Positions 56,796-63,907 of a DNA stretch of 64,000 nucleotides are shown here, one piece after another. The notes beneath the pieces were generated by a model. That model saw only the letters and a list, made by a program, of their open reading frames with translations, was not told the DNA's origin and did not search any database. The stretch is taken from NCBI RefSeq assembly GCF_030929615.1, contig NZ_JAVFVU010000039.1, positions 1-64,000 on the forward strand, written 5' to 3'. Positions within the stretch are counted from its first letter, which is position 1. Each line of letters begins with the position of its first letter. This DNA is from Dyadobacter sp. LHD-138 (GTDB taxonomy: Bacteria > Bacteroidota > Bacteroidia > Cytophagales > Spirosomataceae). The translations under genes were made by a program, and so were the position numbers.

Positions 56796-57179
56796 CTATT
56801 CGATTCTGTAACCGTTTGCCAAAATTTCCTGAATTACATTTATATCATTTGTTGCGGCATGACTTGTAATACTTTTCAAAGGCCCAAACTTAATCATTTG
56901 AGATTCAGGAATCGCGCTAAAATCGTTTGGCTTCAACGTACTCGTGACTAGCACCCTAGAATTCATTTTTTCAGAAAAGTATATTCTCAGGTTTAAATTG
57001 ATCTTAAACTCTGATTCATCAAACTTTTCAGGACTATTTTCTGAAAGAAGCGTGAAAGTCCCCCATTGAGCCCATAATTCTTCTGAATATGAATTAATAT
57101 CTCTCCTCTTTGGTATTGTAACATACAATGAATAAGGATAATTATCACTTTTATAAGTGCAAGAAATTTCAGATTTCAT
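56796..57179 (-). CDS. Hypothetical protein next to the integrase
   Basis: A 127-residue protein, no signal peptide or membrane span. It shows aromatic-rich strands (YPYSLYVTIPKRRDINSYSE) and a helix at the end (INVIQEILANGYRIE). I recognise no family. AT-rich like its neighbours and in the tail-gene direction, separated from the next gene by about 190 bases with no visible signal. Probably a late or lysogenic prophage gene. Confidence 0.6.
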   Translation of the reverse strand: MKSEISCTYKSDNYPYSLYVTIPKRRDINSYSEELWAQWGTFTLLSENSPEKFDESEFKINLNLRIYFSEKMNSRVLVTSTLKPNDFSAIPESQMIKFGPLKSITSHAATNDINVIQEILANGYRIE

Positions 57180-57372
57180 TTTTTATTATATTAAGCAACA
57201 GTAATTTGCAATTAATTTATATAGTTGAATTTTAATGTATCCATTTCACAATATTAAATTAAATCAGTATGTTTTCCTCAAGGAAGTTACACCCTTTTAT
57301 AGCTGTTTTCCCATTATTTGAGGACAAATTTTCGTAATACAACAAATTGACTCTGTCATAAAATCAAATATT

Positions 57373-57690
57373 CTATTTTTCAATTTTATCAATTAATGAA
57401 AGCATTGCGAGCGTCACACTACCCTTTTCGTCAACTGCGTTAATTCCCTGTTTAAGAATTTCAATCTGTTCGTCTGAAAATTCGAATTCAATTTGTTTTT
57501 CAGTTTCAATGTCCCACTTAATTGCTCCGTTTTTTAAGTCCTGCAATTTGTAATCTCGGATCTCCTCAGGAGTAAATGAAATGGAGGAAAGCATCGATCT
57601 GACCAAGGACATGGTTACCCGTCCACCAGTGGCAGGCATCAGAGATTCTAAATTAATTCTGTCGGCTACACCTAATTTTAGTTTCTTCAT
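57373..57690 (-). CDS. Hypothetical prophage protein downstream of the tail protein
   Basis: A 105-residue protein from MKKLKLGVADRINLES (ATG at 57690, 1 base after the stop of the tail gene at 57692; a longer frame overlaps that gene and is less likely). It contains LMPATGGRVTMSLVRSMLSS and FEFSDEQIEILKQGINAVDE and is predicted largely helical. Similar small proteins follow tail-tip genes in siphoviruses; a structural or chaperone role is a guess. Confidence 0.7.
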   Translation of the reverse strand: MKKLKLGVADRINLESLMPATGGRVTMSLVRSMLSSISFTPEEIRDYKLQDLKNGAIKWDIETEKQIEFEFSDEQIEILKQGINAVDEKGSVTLAMLSLIDKIEK

Positions 57691-57691
57691 A

Positions 57692-60600
57692 TTAATAATC
57701 GCTATCGAATCTAGATTTGGTGTACCACGCACCATTATAATATTTCACGGTCACCATTTCTCCCCCCTGCATAAGTAGGTCAGAGCTGTTTACCGGCCTG
57801 AGACTTCGCCATAATCTCACTCCATGCTGATTATTAACAGGCAAGATGGTTATCTCATTTCCGTTTTGGAGCGGGTTAGCGTATGTCGATCCCGGGGGGC
57901 CATATTCCTTAACAAGTGTTATAAATACACCTGGGGAGTTTACCTTTACGATAATTAGGTTGTATTTGGTCGGGTCGACGTAATATGCGTTGCCTGACAC
58001 ACCATCTATTTCGATTGTCTTATCTCCGTTATGCAGAAACTCTCCTATAAGAGTCGCGCCTATATTTGCTTGAATTGCGTAGTTATCTCTAGCTCCTGAG
58101 GCTTCGAAGATAGCCCCTATATTAGTGCCTATTTTAATGGGAGGTTCTCCTGGTGGACCTTCAATGTCCTTAATCTCGTTATTTTCATACCTTGCTAATG
58201 AACTCATTGAACCCGCCGTCGCTGGCAGAACATTAGTCCCTAAATATAAACCTACATCCTTCGGGTCGTCTCTGAAAATTATCTGAGCGTCCTGAACAAA
58301 TGTACCATCCTCATTTCTATTTGTTAATGATTGACCTTCTATAGTCAGACCTGCAATCCGACCTTTTGTAGCTCTCATGAATCCCCCTCCATCAACCCTA
58401 AACGGAGCAGTTTCCTTGCCCTCCCAATTTGAACCAGCATAGATTCGCACGCCCGTTTTATCTTCTGTCTCACTGCCAGCTAACCCGGCCTGCCCTTTAT
58501 ATCCTGATGGCTCCGACGAATCTACACCTTCAACTTCAATTCGTTTTCTGGCAAACAATTCACCAGACTGTAAGACTCTAAATGGTGCAGTATCTCTATT
58601 AATTGTAGATGCGCCCGCCCAGAACCTAACAGATTCATCCGTTGTTCCTTTTCCAGAAATTCCAGCAAGTACTGAATGATTATCACCCGCCAGTTGAATT
58701 ATTCCGGAGGTTAGAACTCCTGCATTTATCGCCGTTTCTGTATTATCGAAATTAAAAGGTTCAACCCAGTCGTTCACGTCAAACGGCTGACCCATCACTT
58801 TATCTTTAATCGAACGACGAAGTCCCTCAGGAGACATCCACAAATCCATATCAGTATAAGGAGCAACCGGCTCGGCCGTGAACACTTGAATTGCCTTATT
58901 ATTTCCAATTCGGGCGTAAGTACTGGTGTAAGATTTAATTATGGGTGGTTCGGACTCAGGCAGCCAATCGCCAGCGGTAAACCGCCAAACACTACCAGTA
59001 TTCGACTTAAACCATGTATCACCTTCATGCAGATCATTTTCACCAGACGGCCAGGTGTCAGGTGCGGTAGCCTGAAACCAGGCCGTTACTTTACCATTAA
59101 TATATGAATCAGGTTCATTGATGATGGTGGCCTTGTAAAAGCTTAAGGTATCGGCGCCAATATCTGACAGATCCCTGTAATTACCGTTTGAATCTCTGAA
59201 CCGGATATAACCGCCAATTTCACCCAGATCGAGATCAAAATAAGTTTGGCCATCGAATGATTGGATCCTGCCCGTTTTGATAAACCTTCCATTAATCGCA
59301 GTCGCACCATAAGTCAAACTAATCCATCGCACACCATCAATAACTGTGTGCAGGTTCCCGACCAAAAAATGATAATAAGCTGGATCCTGATCCGGAAGAA
59401 TTTGCTGCGTGCTGAAAATCATGTATCCTTCATCCTGGTTCGACTTGGATACCTTAGCGTAGATGTACCGGAACTGATCATCAGGAATCGTCACTAATGT
59501 TTCTTCAATCGACCAGGTCTTGACTGTTTCAGCGATGGCATAGTGAACCAGATACCCACTACTAACGGCCACAACATTTTTCAACCCCTCATAATTGGGC
59601 TGAAAAACAATATTTTGAAGTATGAACTGTTGAGATTTGGCGCCGACAACCAATGCAAGCGTTTCAATCGATTCTGGTTTTATCTTGCCGCCGTCAAAAT
59701 ATCCATCTGTATCAAAAATCTTCCTAAGCAATTCCTGCGTTGTCATCCAGCCCATCCGAAGCCGGTTAGGATCCTTCAAATTTCCTGTCTTGATGATCGT
59801 CCTTACTTCCTTCTGGCTTTCGATGATGTTCTGAATGATGGACACCTGGTAAGTATCATCGATCGTCAATGAATATTTATATGGTCGCAGAATATCCCGT
59901 CTGAGTGAAATAACACGGCTGGATTTGTCAATATTCAGATCATCATCCTTTATCTGAATGTAGTCACCAATCGAAAACACATTGACGATAGAATCTTCCG
60001 GATGAAGTGTTTTCAAATACATTTCATCAATTTCGAGTGAGTATTGTACCCGGGGCGCTTTGTTCTGGTCCAGCCACAGCTGGGCCTGAGCTCTCAATTT
60101 AGCTTCCGCAGTCTGAACGTAAGAATCTGGCAAGTTGATATCCAGAATCACATACTGATCCCCGACTTGCATTTGAAATGCAATACTATCCGCATTTGGT
60201 ATTAGCAACCCGCGTTCATCCTGATACTGAATGATTGTAAATGTTTTTGTCGAGTGAACATATTTTGTAAGTTCAAACTCATATCCCGCGAGGTTGCCCG
60301 TGTTGAAATGAATCTTTGCGGAAGTTCCCGAAAGCAAATACTTTGTTCCACCCGACCCAGTCTCATTCAGATCAAAATTCATCGACGCATCAGAAAACGT
60401 TAAAAGTCCTCCAACGGAAGAAACGGTTCCAGTTCGTCTTGGGTAAATATCTTCGTAAACGCGCGTAGCTTCGATGATCCCGAAAGCAGCCTTGGCCGCT
60501 GCGTCTTCAAGATATCCCGGATCTGGAATCTTTAACCTTTGCGAGAAATTTCGGTAATTGGCCGGAATGTTTTTGTTCGCTCCGTATGGATAAAGCCTGG

Positions 60601-61264
60601 TGATGATATCGGCATCGGTTACGGTTTGTCGTTTCAATGCATAAAGGCCGTAACCACGACCAAATTCATAAATATGGCCCAAAACTTCTCCCGCATTCTT
60701 TATATTAAGGATGCGGGTACTCCCAACCTGAACAATATCAAATTCCTGTTCAAACTCTTTGCAAAATTGCTGGAGTGCAGCAAGACAATTATTTTCATTG
60801 AAAGGAATAGTCTTAACGCCGGTACTCGGAACAATACCCTTTAACCAGGTCCCAGCTCCAAATACTCGATTTGCATTATTGATCAATACATCGACAAACA
60901 TTTCGATATCACCTGTCATCGGAAAATCCGAAGAGGTGTTAAAACCTGTAACATCTGTATTGAAATATACCGGTTTTCGTAAATCATACTGGCTCCCTTC
61001 AAGCGTCAGCTCATAAATAAAACGCCTCTCCCCTTTCTTATCGCCCGTTGGAAGTTGGTTTAAAGAATATTGTTTACCGAAAACAACAATCTTCCCACCT
61101 ATATTTAATTCTAGTCGTTCAACAGATTCGACAGTTAATTGTATGACATCTTGCCCCAACAGGTCTTGTATCTGCTCTGCTTTGGTAACACTGACAACCG
61201 GCTCTCGTTGAAACAAGGGAATCAGCCCGGTATCGGGTTTTATAAATTCAATAATTTCAGGCAT
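57692..61264 (-). CDS. Phage tail tip / tail fibre protein
   Basis: A 1190-residue protein. The N-terminal 500 residues resemble baseplate hub or tail-tip proteins of Bacteroidota phages (VESVERLELNIGGKIVVFGK near the start; QVSIIQNIIESQKEVRTIIK). The segment AWFQATAPDTWPSGENDLHE, then GDTWFKSNTGSVWRFTAGDW (about 710-755), is a carbohydrate-binding-like module common in tail fibres. Two repeats of the form AG...APFRV...G.(F/L).A.K/R lie near 878-905 (AGASTINRDTAPFRVLQSGE) and 938-965 (AGSNWEGKETAPFRVDGGGF). The C-terminus ends in strands with DSDY. It is probably the receptor-contacting protein. Confidence 0.8.
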   Translation of the reverse strand: MPEIIEFIKPDTGLIPLFQREPVVSVTKAEQIQDLLGQDVIQLTVESVERLELNIGGKIVVFGKQYSLNQLPTGDKKGERRFIYELTLEGSQYDLRKPVYFNTDVTGFNTSSDFPMTGDIEMFVDVLINNANRVFGAGTWLKGIVPSTGVKTIPFNENNCLAALQQFCKEFEQEFDIVQVGSTRILNIKNAGEVLGHIYEFGRGYGLYALKRQTVTDADIITRLYPYGANKNIPANYRNFSQRLKIPDPGYLEDAAAKAAFGIIEATRVYEDIYPRRTGTVSSVGGLLTFSDASMNFDLNETGSGGTKYLLSGTSAKIHFNTGNLAGYEFELTKYVHSTKTFTIIQYQDERGLLIPNADSIAFQMQVGDQYVILDINLPDSYVQTAEAKLRAQAQLWLDQNKAPRVQYSLEIDEMYLKTLHPEDSIVNVFSIGDYIQIKDDDLNIDKSSRVISLRRDILRPYKYSLTIDDTYQVSIIQNIIESQKEVRTIIKTGNLKDPNRLRMGWMTTQELLRKIFDTDGYFDGGKIKPESIETLALVVGAKSQQFILQNIVFQPNYEGLKNVVAVSSGYLVHYAIAETVKTWSIEETLVTIPDDQFRYIYAKVSKSNQDEGYMIFSTQQILPDQDPAYYHFLVGNLHTVIDGVRWISLTYGATAINGRFIKTGRIQSFDGQTYFDLDLGEIGGYIRFRDSNGNYRDLSDIGADTLSFYKATIINEPDSYINGKVTAWFQATAPDTWPSGENDLHEGDTWFKSNTGSVWRFTAGDWLPESEPPIIKSYTSTYARIGNNKAIQVFTAEPVAPYTDMDLWMSPEGLRRSIKDKVMGQPFDVNDWVEPFNFDNTETAINAGVLTSGIIQLAGDNHSVLAGISGKGTTDESVRFWAGASTINRDTAPFRVLQSGELFARKRIEVEGVDSSEPSGYKGQAGLAGSETEDKTGVRIYAGSNWEGKETAPFRVDGGGFMRATKGRIAGLTIEGQSLTNRNEDGTFVQDAQIIFRDDPKDVGLYLGTNVLPATAGSMSSLARYENNEIKDIEGPPGEPPIKIGTNIGAIFEASGARDNYAIQANIGATLIGEFLHNGDKTIEIDGVSGNAYYVDPTKYNLIIVKVNSPGVFITLVKEYGPPGSTYANPLQNGNEITILPVNNQHGVRLWRSLRPVNSSDLLMQGGEMVTVKYYNGAWYTKSRFDSDY

Positions 61265-61312
61265 AGTGTGTTTTTATTAACTTTACATCATTCCCTCGTC
61301 AACCTCTAACCC

Positions 61313-61501
61313 ATGTCTAAGAAATACAGATTAATGATATTTTCAGTAGTATTCGGTTTCATTAGCTGGTTCATAGGTATCTATGCATTTACTGAAGTAA
61401 TTGGCAATGGAAGCTGGAACGATTCAGTAATTCTCTATAGTATTTGGGGATGTGCAATTGGATTTATTCTTTTCGTTATATCACTTGTTGTCCCGAAGTA
61501 A
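61313..61501 (+). CDS. Small two-span membrane protein, opposite to the tail genes
   Basis: A 62-residue protein: LMIFSVVFGFISWFIGIYAF and a second helix (WGCAIGFILFVISLVVPK). It lies on the plus strand in the gap between two minus-strand tail genes (48 bases after one start, 1 base before the stop codon of the other). It is AT-rich. No family recognised. Such opposite-strand cargo genes inside phage late regions are often lysogenic-conversion genes (morons); this is inference. Confidence 0.6.
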   Translation: MSKKYRLMIFSVVFGFISWFIGIYAFTEVIGNGSWNDSVILYSIWGCAIGFILFVISLVVPK

Positions 61502-61502
61502 T

Positions 61503-62696
61503 TTAAATTTTATCCCAAACGACAATTGCATTGGATGAAAAATTCGTAATATCTTCAATGACACCTGCGACAATCACGTAATATTCACCCGATGATCCAT
61601 AGTTATGAGAAACGGTTTTGTTCGTGCCGTAAACGTTCATGGTCCGGCTCCCGTCTCCCCAGTAGACGCTCACGATTTTCCGACTGGTAAGGGTAATTGA
61701 ACACGTATTACCAGAAACTTTCAGCACTCTTTTAACTGGTTCTGGTTCGCGAAGCTTTAAAGTGAAGCGAGCGTAATTTGTACCATCCCTCCATTTTCCT
61801 TTAACATTTCTCAATCGTTCGCGGTGGTAAACTTCGAACAAAAGCGGTTTCGAGCCAGCATCAATTTGAACCCTGACAGTACCTGGTTGTTCAAAGTGAC
61901 TTTTGAACTCAAACCATTTTGCTGTAAAATCGTCTTTGCCAATGCCTTTTATCCAGCAGCTGAGCTCAATGAGTCGGACGCCCCATACGGGTTTTAAAAG
62001 ATCAACCACTTCGCCATGGTAATCTTCCCAATCCATCGTTAGCGGATCCTTACGGTCCGGCATATCCAGGACCCCTTCCATGCCGTCGACAGTGACGCCA
62101 AAATCTTTGAAATTTATGTTGTTTACTGAAAAATTCACGGGTTGTAGTGTGTTTTGAATGATGTCAATGATTTCCTCCGGAGGAATTGCCGCCCCCTGAA
62201 TAATTTTACCGCCGTCCAGGTAACAGAATCCCCCGGTGCTGTGGGGCGAGTCATTTAAAATGGAAAAACCCGTTGGCGGCAGACCTGAATCATGGAAAAC
62301 CTCCCCTACCTTACTTCCATTCATATATAATGCAAGAAGTGAGCTTCCCTGCGTGATTGTCAAATGAGTCCAGTTGGCAAGCCGGCTGTTAATGGTAATT
62401 CTTTTAAAATTCTCCTCCCCCAGGAATTTAAACTGCGCAAAAGTTTTAGTCGGATATCCGTTATAAGGCTCGGCCATCAGCCAGATCATAAATGTAAAAT
62501 CCTGAAAAAAGTTAATTACAGGCGGTACGATTTCCGCTTTCCCTACAAGTGGAAAATAGGCACAATTGCCAAACCTCCCAGGAATGAACCTGCCAAACTC
62601 GATTGCTGCATGATGTGCACCCGGACTGTAATCATATGCGATGTTAGAACCGTCTGGTTCGTCGAACGGTATATCCAGCACTAAATTTTCTGCCAT
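61503..62696 (-). CDS. Phage tail protein with N-terminal LamG-like domain
   Basis: A 397-residue protein. The first 170 residues form a concanavalin-like (LamG) fold (LVLDIPFDEPDGSNIAYDYS, FTFMIWLMAEPYNGYPTKTF, WTHLTITQGSSLLALYMNGS). The middle (about 185-310) resembles a distal tail protein (NINFKDFGVTVDGMEGVLDM, WFEFKSHFEQPGTVRVQIDA). The end has a PKD-like module (VYWGDGSRTMNVYGTNKTVS, GEYYVIV). It likely joins the tail tube to the tip protein encoded next and adds a sugar-binding domain. TAAATTTG on the minus strand just before the ATG is a -7-like box. Confidence 0.75.
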   Translation of the reverse strand: MAENLVLDIPFDEPDGSNIAYDYSPGAHHAAIEFGRFIPGRFGNCAYFPLVGKAEIVPPVINFFQDFTFMIWLMAEPYNGYPTKTFAQFKFLGEENFKRITINSRLANWTHLTITQGSSLLALYMNGSKVGEVFHDSGLPPTGFSILNDSPHSTGGFCYLDGGKIIQGAAIPPEEIIDIIQNTLQPVNFSVNNINFKDFGVTVDGMEGVLDMPDRKDPLTMDWEDYHGEVVDLLKPVWGVRLIELSCWIKGIGKDDFTAKWFEFKSHFEQPGTVRVQIDAGSKPLLFEVYHRERLRNVKGKWRDGTNYARFTLKLREPEPVKRVLKVSGNTCSITLTSRKIVSVYWGDGSRTMNVYGTNKTVSHNYGSSGEYYVIVAGVIEDITNFSSNAIVVWDKI

Positions 62697-62727
62697 TCAC
62701 AAATTTAAAAATAATATTATAATTTAG

Positions 62728-62759
62728 TTGCATTGCAATTATTTTTAATATTACATTTG
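62728..62759 (+). promoter_or_regulatory. Promoter of the tRNA-Met/RNA region
   Basis: TTG (62728-62730), 21 bases, TACATTTG (62752-62759). A good Bacteroidota promoter placed so that transcription would begin about 4-5 bases before the tRNA 5' end at 62770. It points away from the divergent tail gene at 62696. Confidence 0.7.
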
Positions 62760-62769
62760 CTTATTCAAT

Positions 62770-62842
62770 TGCGGAATAGAGCAGATGGTAGCTCGTGAGA
62801 CTCATAACCTCAAGGTCGCCAGTTCGAGTCTGGCTTCCGCGA
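62770..62842 (+). tRNA. tRNA-Met (CAT), prophage-encoded
   Basis: Cloverleaf of 73 bases. Acceptor TGCGGAA pairs with TTCCGCG (one T-G); D arm GAGC/GCTC with loop AGATGGTA; anticodon arm TGAGA/CCTCA (one A-C mismatch) with loop CTCATAA, anticodon CAT; T arm GCCAG/CTGGC with loop TTCGAGT; discriminator A. CCA is not encoded. CAT could also be an Ile2 tRNA after modification. Confidence 0.85.
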
Positions 62843-62851
62843 CGAAAAATA

Positions 62852-62943
62852 GGTATTGTTGTTGTGAGAGGCATTAATACCCATTCTATGGAATGGAAAT
62901 TCCACCTGAACCCGGATCATCCTCTCACAAAGTGATTCGGGTT
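62852..62943 (+). ncRNA. Three-hairpin structured RNA with 10-bp kissing loop
   Basis: P1: GGTATT (62852-62857) with AATACC (62876-62881). P2: TGGAAT (62889-62894) with ATTCCA (62899-62904) closed by the GNRA-type loop GGAA. P3: AACCCGGATCA (62909-62919) with TGATTCGGGTT (62933-62943), one G-T. The P1 loop contains TTGTGAGAGG (62862-62871), exactly complementary to CCTCTCACAA (62921-62930) in the P3 loop. It starts 10 bases after the tRNA-Met and ends 19 bases before the ATG at 62962. It may be a processed small RNA or a leader controlling that gene. No known motif is recognised. Confidence 0.6.
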
Positions 62944-62961
62944 TCTTCATTTAAAAGCTAT

Positions 62962-63219
62962 ATGGAAGATCAAGTACTTTTTAATATCGAATCAAATCTG
63001 GAAGAAGGATTCTTTTCAATCTATGCTGGTTTGAGGATGCTTCTTGACCATGAAAGTCAATGGCAGATCGAAAAAAACAAAGATCAGCCCAAGGAAAAGC
63101 AAGTGTTTAGCCTAATCGGAGCGGAAGCCTATTGCCGGATTCAAGAGCTGAAAGAAAGTCATCCAGAAATGGTTGCGAGTGCCGAACTGAGGTACGTCTC
63201 CATTTACAAAAAAGAATAG
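62962..63219 (+). CDS. Small hypothetical prophage protein
   Basis: An 85-residue protein from ATG 62962 (MEDQVLFNIESNLEEGFFSI). A longer frame starts at 62893, but its first 23 codons lie in the structured RNA and look unlike protein. Acidic and basic residues alternate, and helices are predicted (SIYAGLRMLLDHESQWQIEK, AEAYCRIQELKESHPEMVAS). No family recognised. It sits between the kissing-loop RNA and the tRNA-Tyr region. Confidence 0.55.
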   Translation: MEDQVLFNIESNLEEGFFSIYAGLRMLLDHESQWQIEKNKDQPKEKQVFSLIGAEAYCRIQELKESHPEMVASAELRYVSIYKKE

Positions 63220-63424
63220 TTCTGTTCTAACAACAGGGGAATCCGCTAGGTACACGGTCGATGTCTTGATCGAATAAGGACTTAATAAGGCGTTTCTTTT
63301 CCTACGGGCCAACATATACAGCTAACAACTGGGCCGAAAATAGAGAAACGGGTTTTAAAAGAGGTGATGAATGCTGGAGTGCCCGAGCGGATCGTAAGCA
63401 TAAAAGGGCATTAAGTTAAAGACT

Positions 63425-63441
63425 GACAGTCGGGAAAGACC
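63425..63441 (+). repeat. 17-base tRNA-leader motif, copy 1
   Basis: GACAGTCGGGAAAGACC, ending 8 bases before tRNA-Tyr. Copy 2 (63586-63602) differs at one base and ends 8 bases before the tRNA-like fold. Confidence 0.65.
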
Positions 63442-63449
63442 AATAGCAA

Positions 63450-63531
63450 GGGAGCGCGGCGCAGTTGGAGAGGCGCGGCAGACTGTAAATCTGCTACTTC
63501 GGTTGAATAGGCTCGAATCCTATCGATCCCA
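63450..63531 (+). tRNA. tRNA-Tyr (GTA), prophage-encoded
   Basis: 82 bases. Acceptor GGGAGCG with CGATCCC (one G-A mismatch), D arm GCGC/GCGC, anticodon arm CAGA/TCTG with loop CTGTAAA (anticodon GTA), a long variable arm (class II) as expected for bacterial tRNA-Tyr, T arm ATAGG/CCTAT with loop CTCGAAT, discriminator A. Confidence 0.85.
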
Positions 63532-63585
63532 CATGAAGAAGCCTATGACGACAGGGAAAGGCACATAAAAAGAGATTGAACCTGT

Positions 63586-63602
63586 GACAGCCGGGAAAGA
63601 CC
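63586..63602 (+). repeat. 17-base tRNA-leader motif, copy 2
   Basis: GACAGCCGGGAAAGACC. It contains CCGG-GAAAGA-CCGG, a 4-bp hairpin extended by a G-T and A-T pair (AGCCGG/CCGGTT). Copy 1 can form only GTC/GAC over the same bases. Confidence 0.65.
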
Positions 63603-63610
63603 GGTTAATC

Positions 63611-63708
63611 AGAAGGCAATGGACTCCGCCCCGAGAGGTGGTACGACAGGAAATAAAATAGCGCTCATAAATACCTGTCATAGTGTGGTTCGATTCCCAC
63701 TCCTTCTA
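63611..63708 (+). pseudogene. tRNA-like fold with enlarged anticodon loop
   Basis: Acceptor AGAAGG with CCTTCT (6 bp), a D-like stem CCGCC/GGTGG, an anticodon stem GACAGG (63645) with CCTGTC (63674) but a 23-base loop with CTCATAA inside, and a T arm GTG(T)GG/CCCAC with a bulged T and loop TTCGATT. About 98 bases. It may be a decayed tRNA-Met-like gene, one with a small insertion, or a tRNA mimic. It is unlikely to work as a normal tRNA. Confidence 0.45.
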
Positions 63709-63843
63709 CAACCATACCAGACGACGAAGGGAGTTAGTAATACGGAATAAAGATCATCAGGACGTTTACCCGGTCATAGTGTAGGGAAATAATACAGACG
63801 CCCTTAGCCTGGATGAAATTGAGGTCCTATCGATGAAAACTCC

Positions 63844-63878
63844 ACCGGGAATGTGTGACAAACTCAGGCATTCCCGGT
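63844..63878 (+). terminator. Strong hairpin closing the RNA region
   Basis: ACCGGGAATG (63844-63853) with CATTCCCGGT (63869-63878), 15-base loop, then TATTG. The T-run is poor, so processing or 3'-end protection is as likely as intrinsic termination. Confidence 0.55.
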
Positions 63879-63907
63879 TATTGAAATGCAACTAAATTCT
63901 CCAAAAT

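Larger units (their letters stand above)
63221..63878 (+). ncRNA. Candidate large structured RNA region with embedded tRNAs
   Basis: About 660 bases without a protein gene but with dense pairing. CGTTTCT (63291) pairs with AGAAACG (63344) and encloses GCC/GGC and CAG/CTG. TGCCC (63380) pairs with GGGCA (63406), interleaved with ATGCT (63371)/AGCAT (63397). GCCT (63541)/AGGC (63559) is interleaved with ACAGG (63551)/CCTGT (63581). It contains tRNA-Tyr (63450), a tRNA-like fold (63611) and a closing 10-bp stem ACCGGGAATG/CATTCCCGGT (63844/63869). Short stems occur by chance, so the larger fold is unproven. Large phage RNAs beside tRNAs (ROOL, GOLLD) are a known precedent. Confidence 0.3.

Noticed and set aside
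62893-62961. Upstream in-frame start of the small protein at 62962
   Set aside because: These codons coincide with helices P2 and P3 of the structured RNA and encode an unprotein-like peptide.
63379-63441. 5' part of a Ser/Leu tRNA (GGAGTGCCCGAGCGG) upstream of tRNA-Tyr
   Set aside because: Only the acceptor and D-arm-like words match; no anticodon or T arm follows, so it is treated as part of the structured region.
63221-63878. tmRNA or group I intron as explanation of the RNA region
   Set aside because: No tmRNA 5' consensus or tag frame, and no recognisable P/Q/R/S core; the tRNA-Tyr is uninterrupted.
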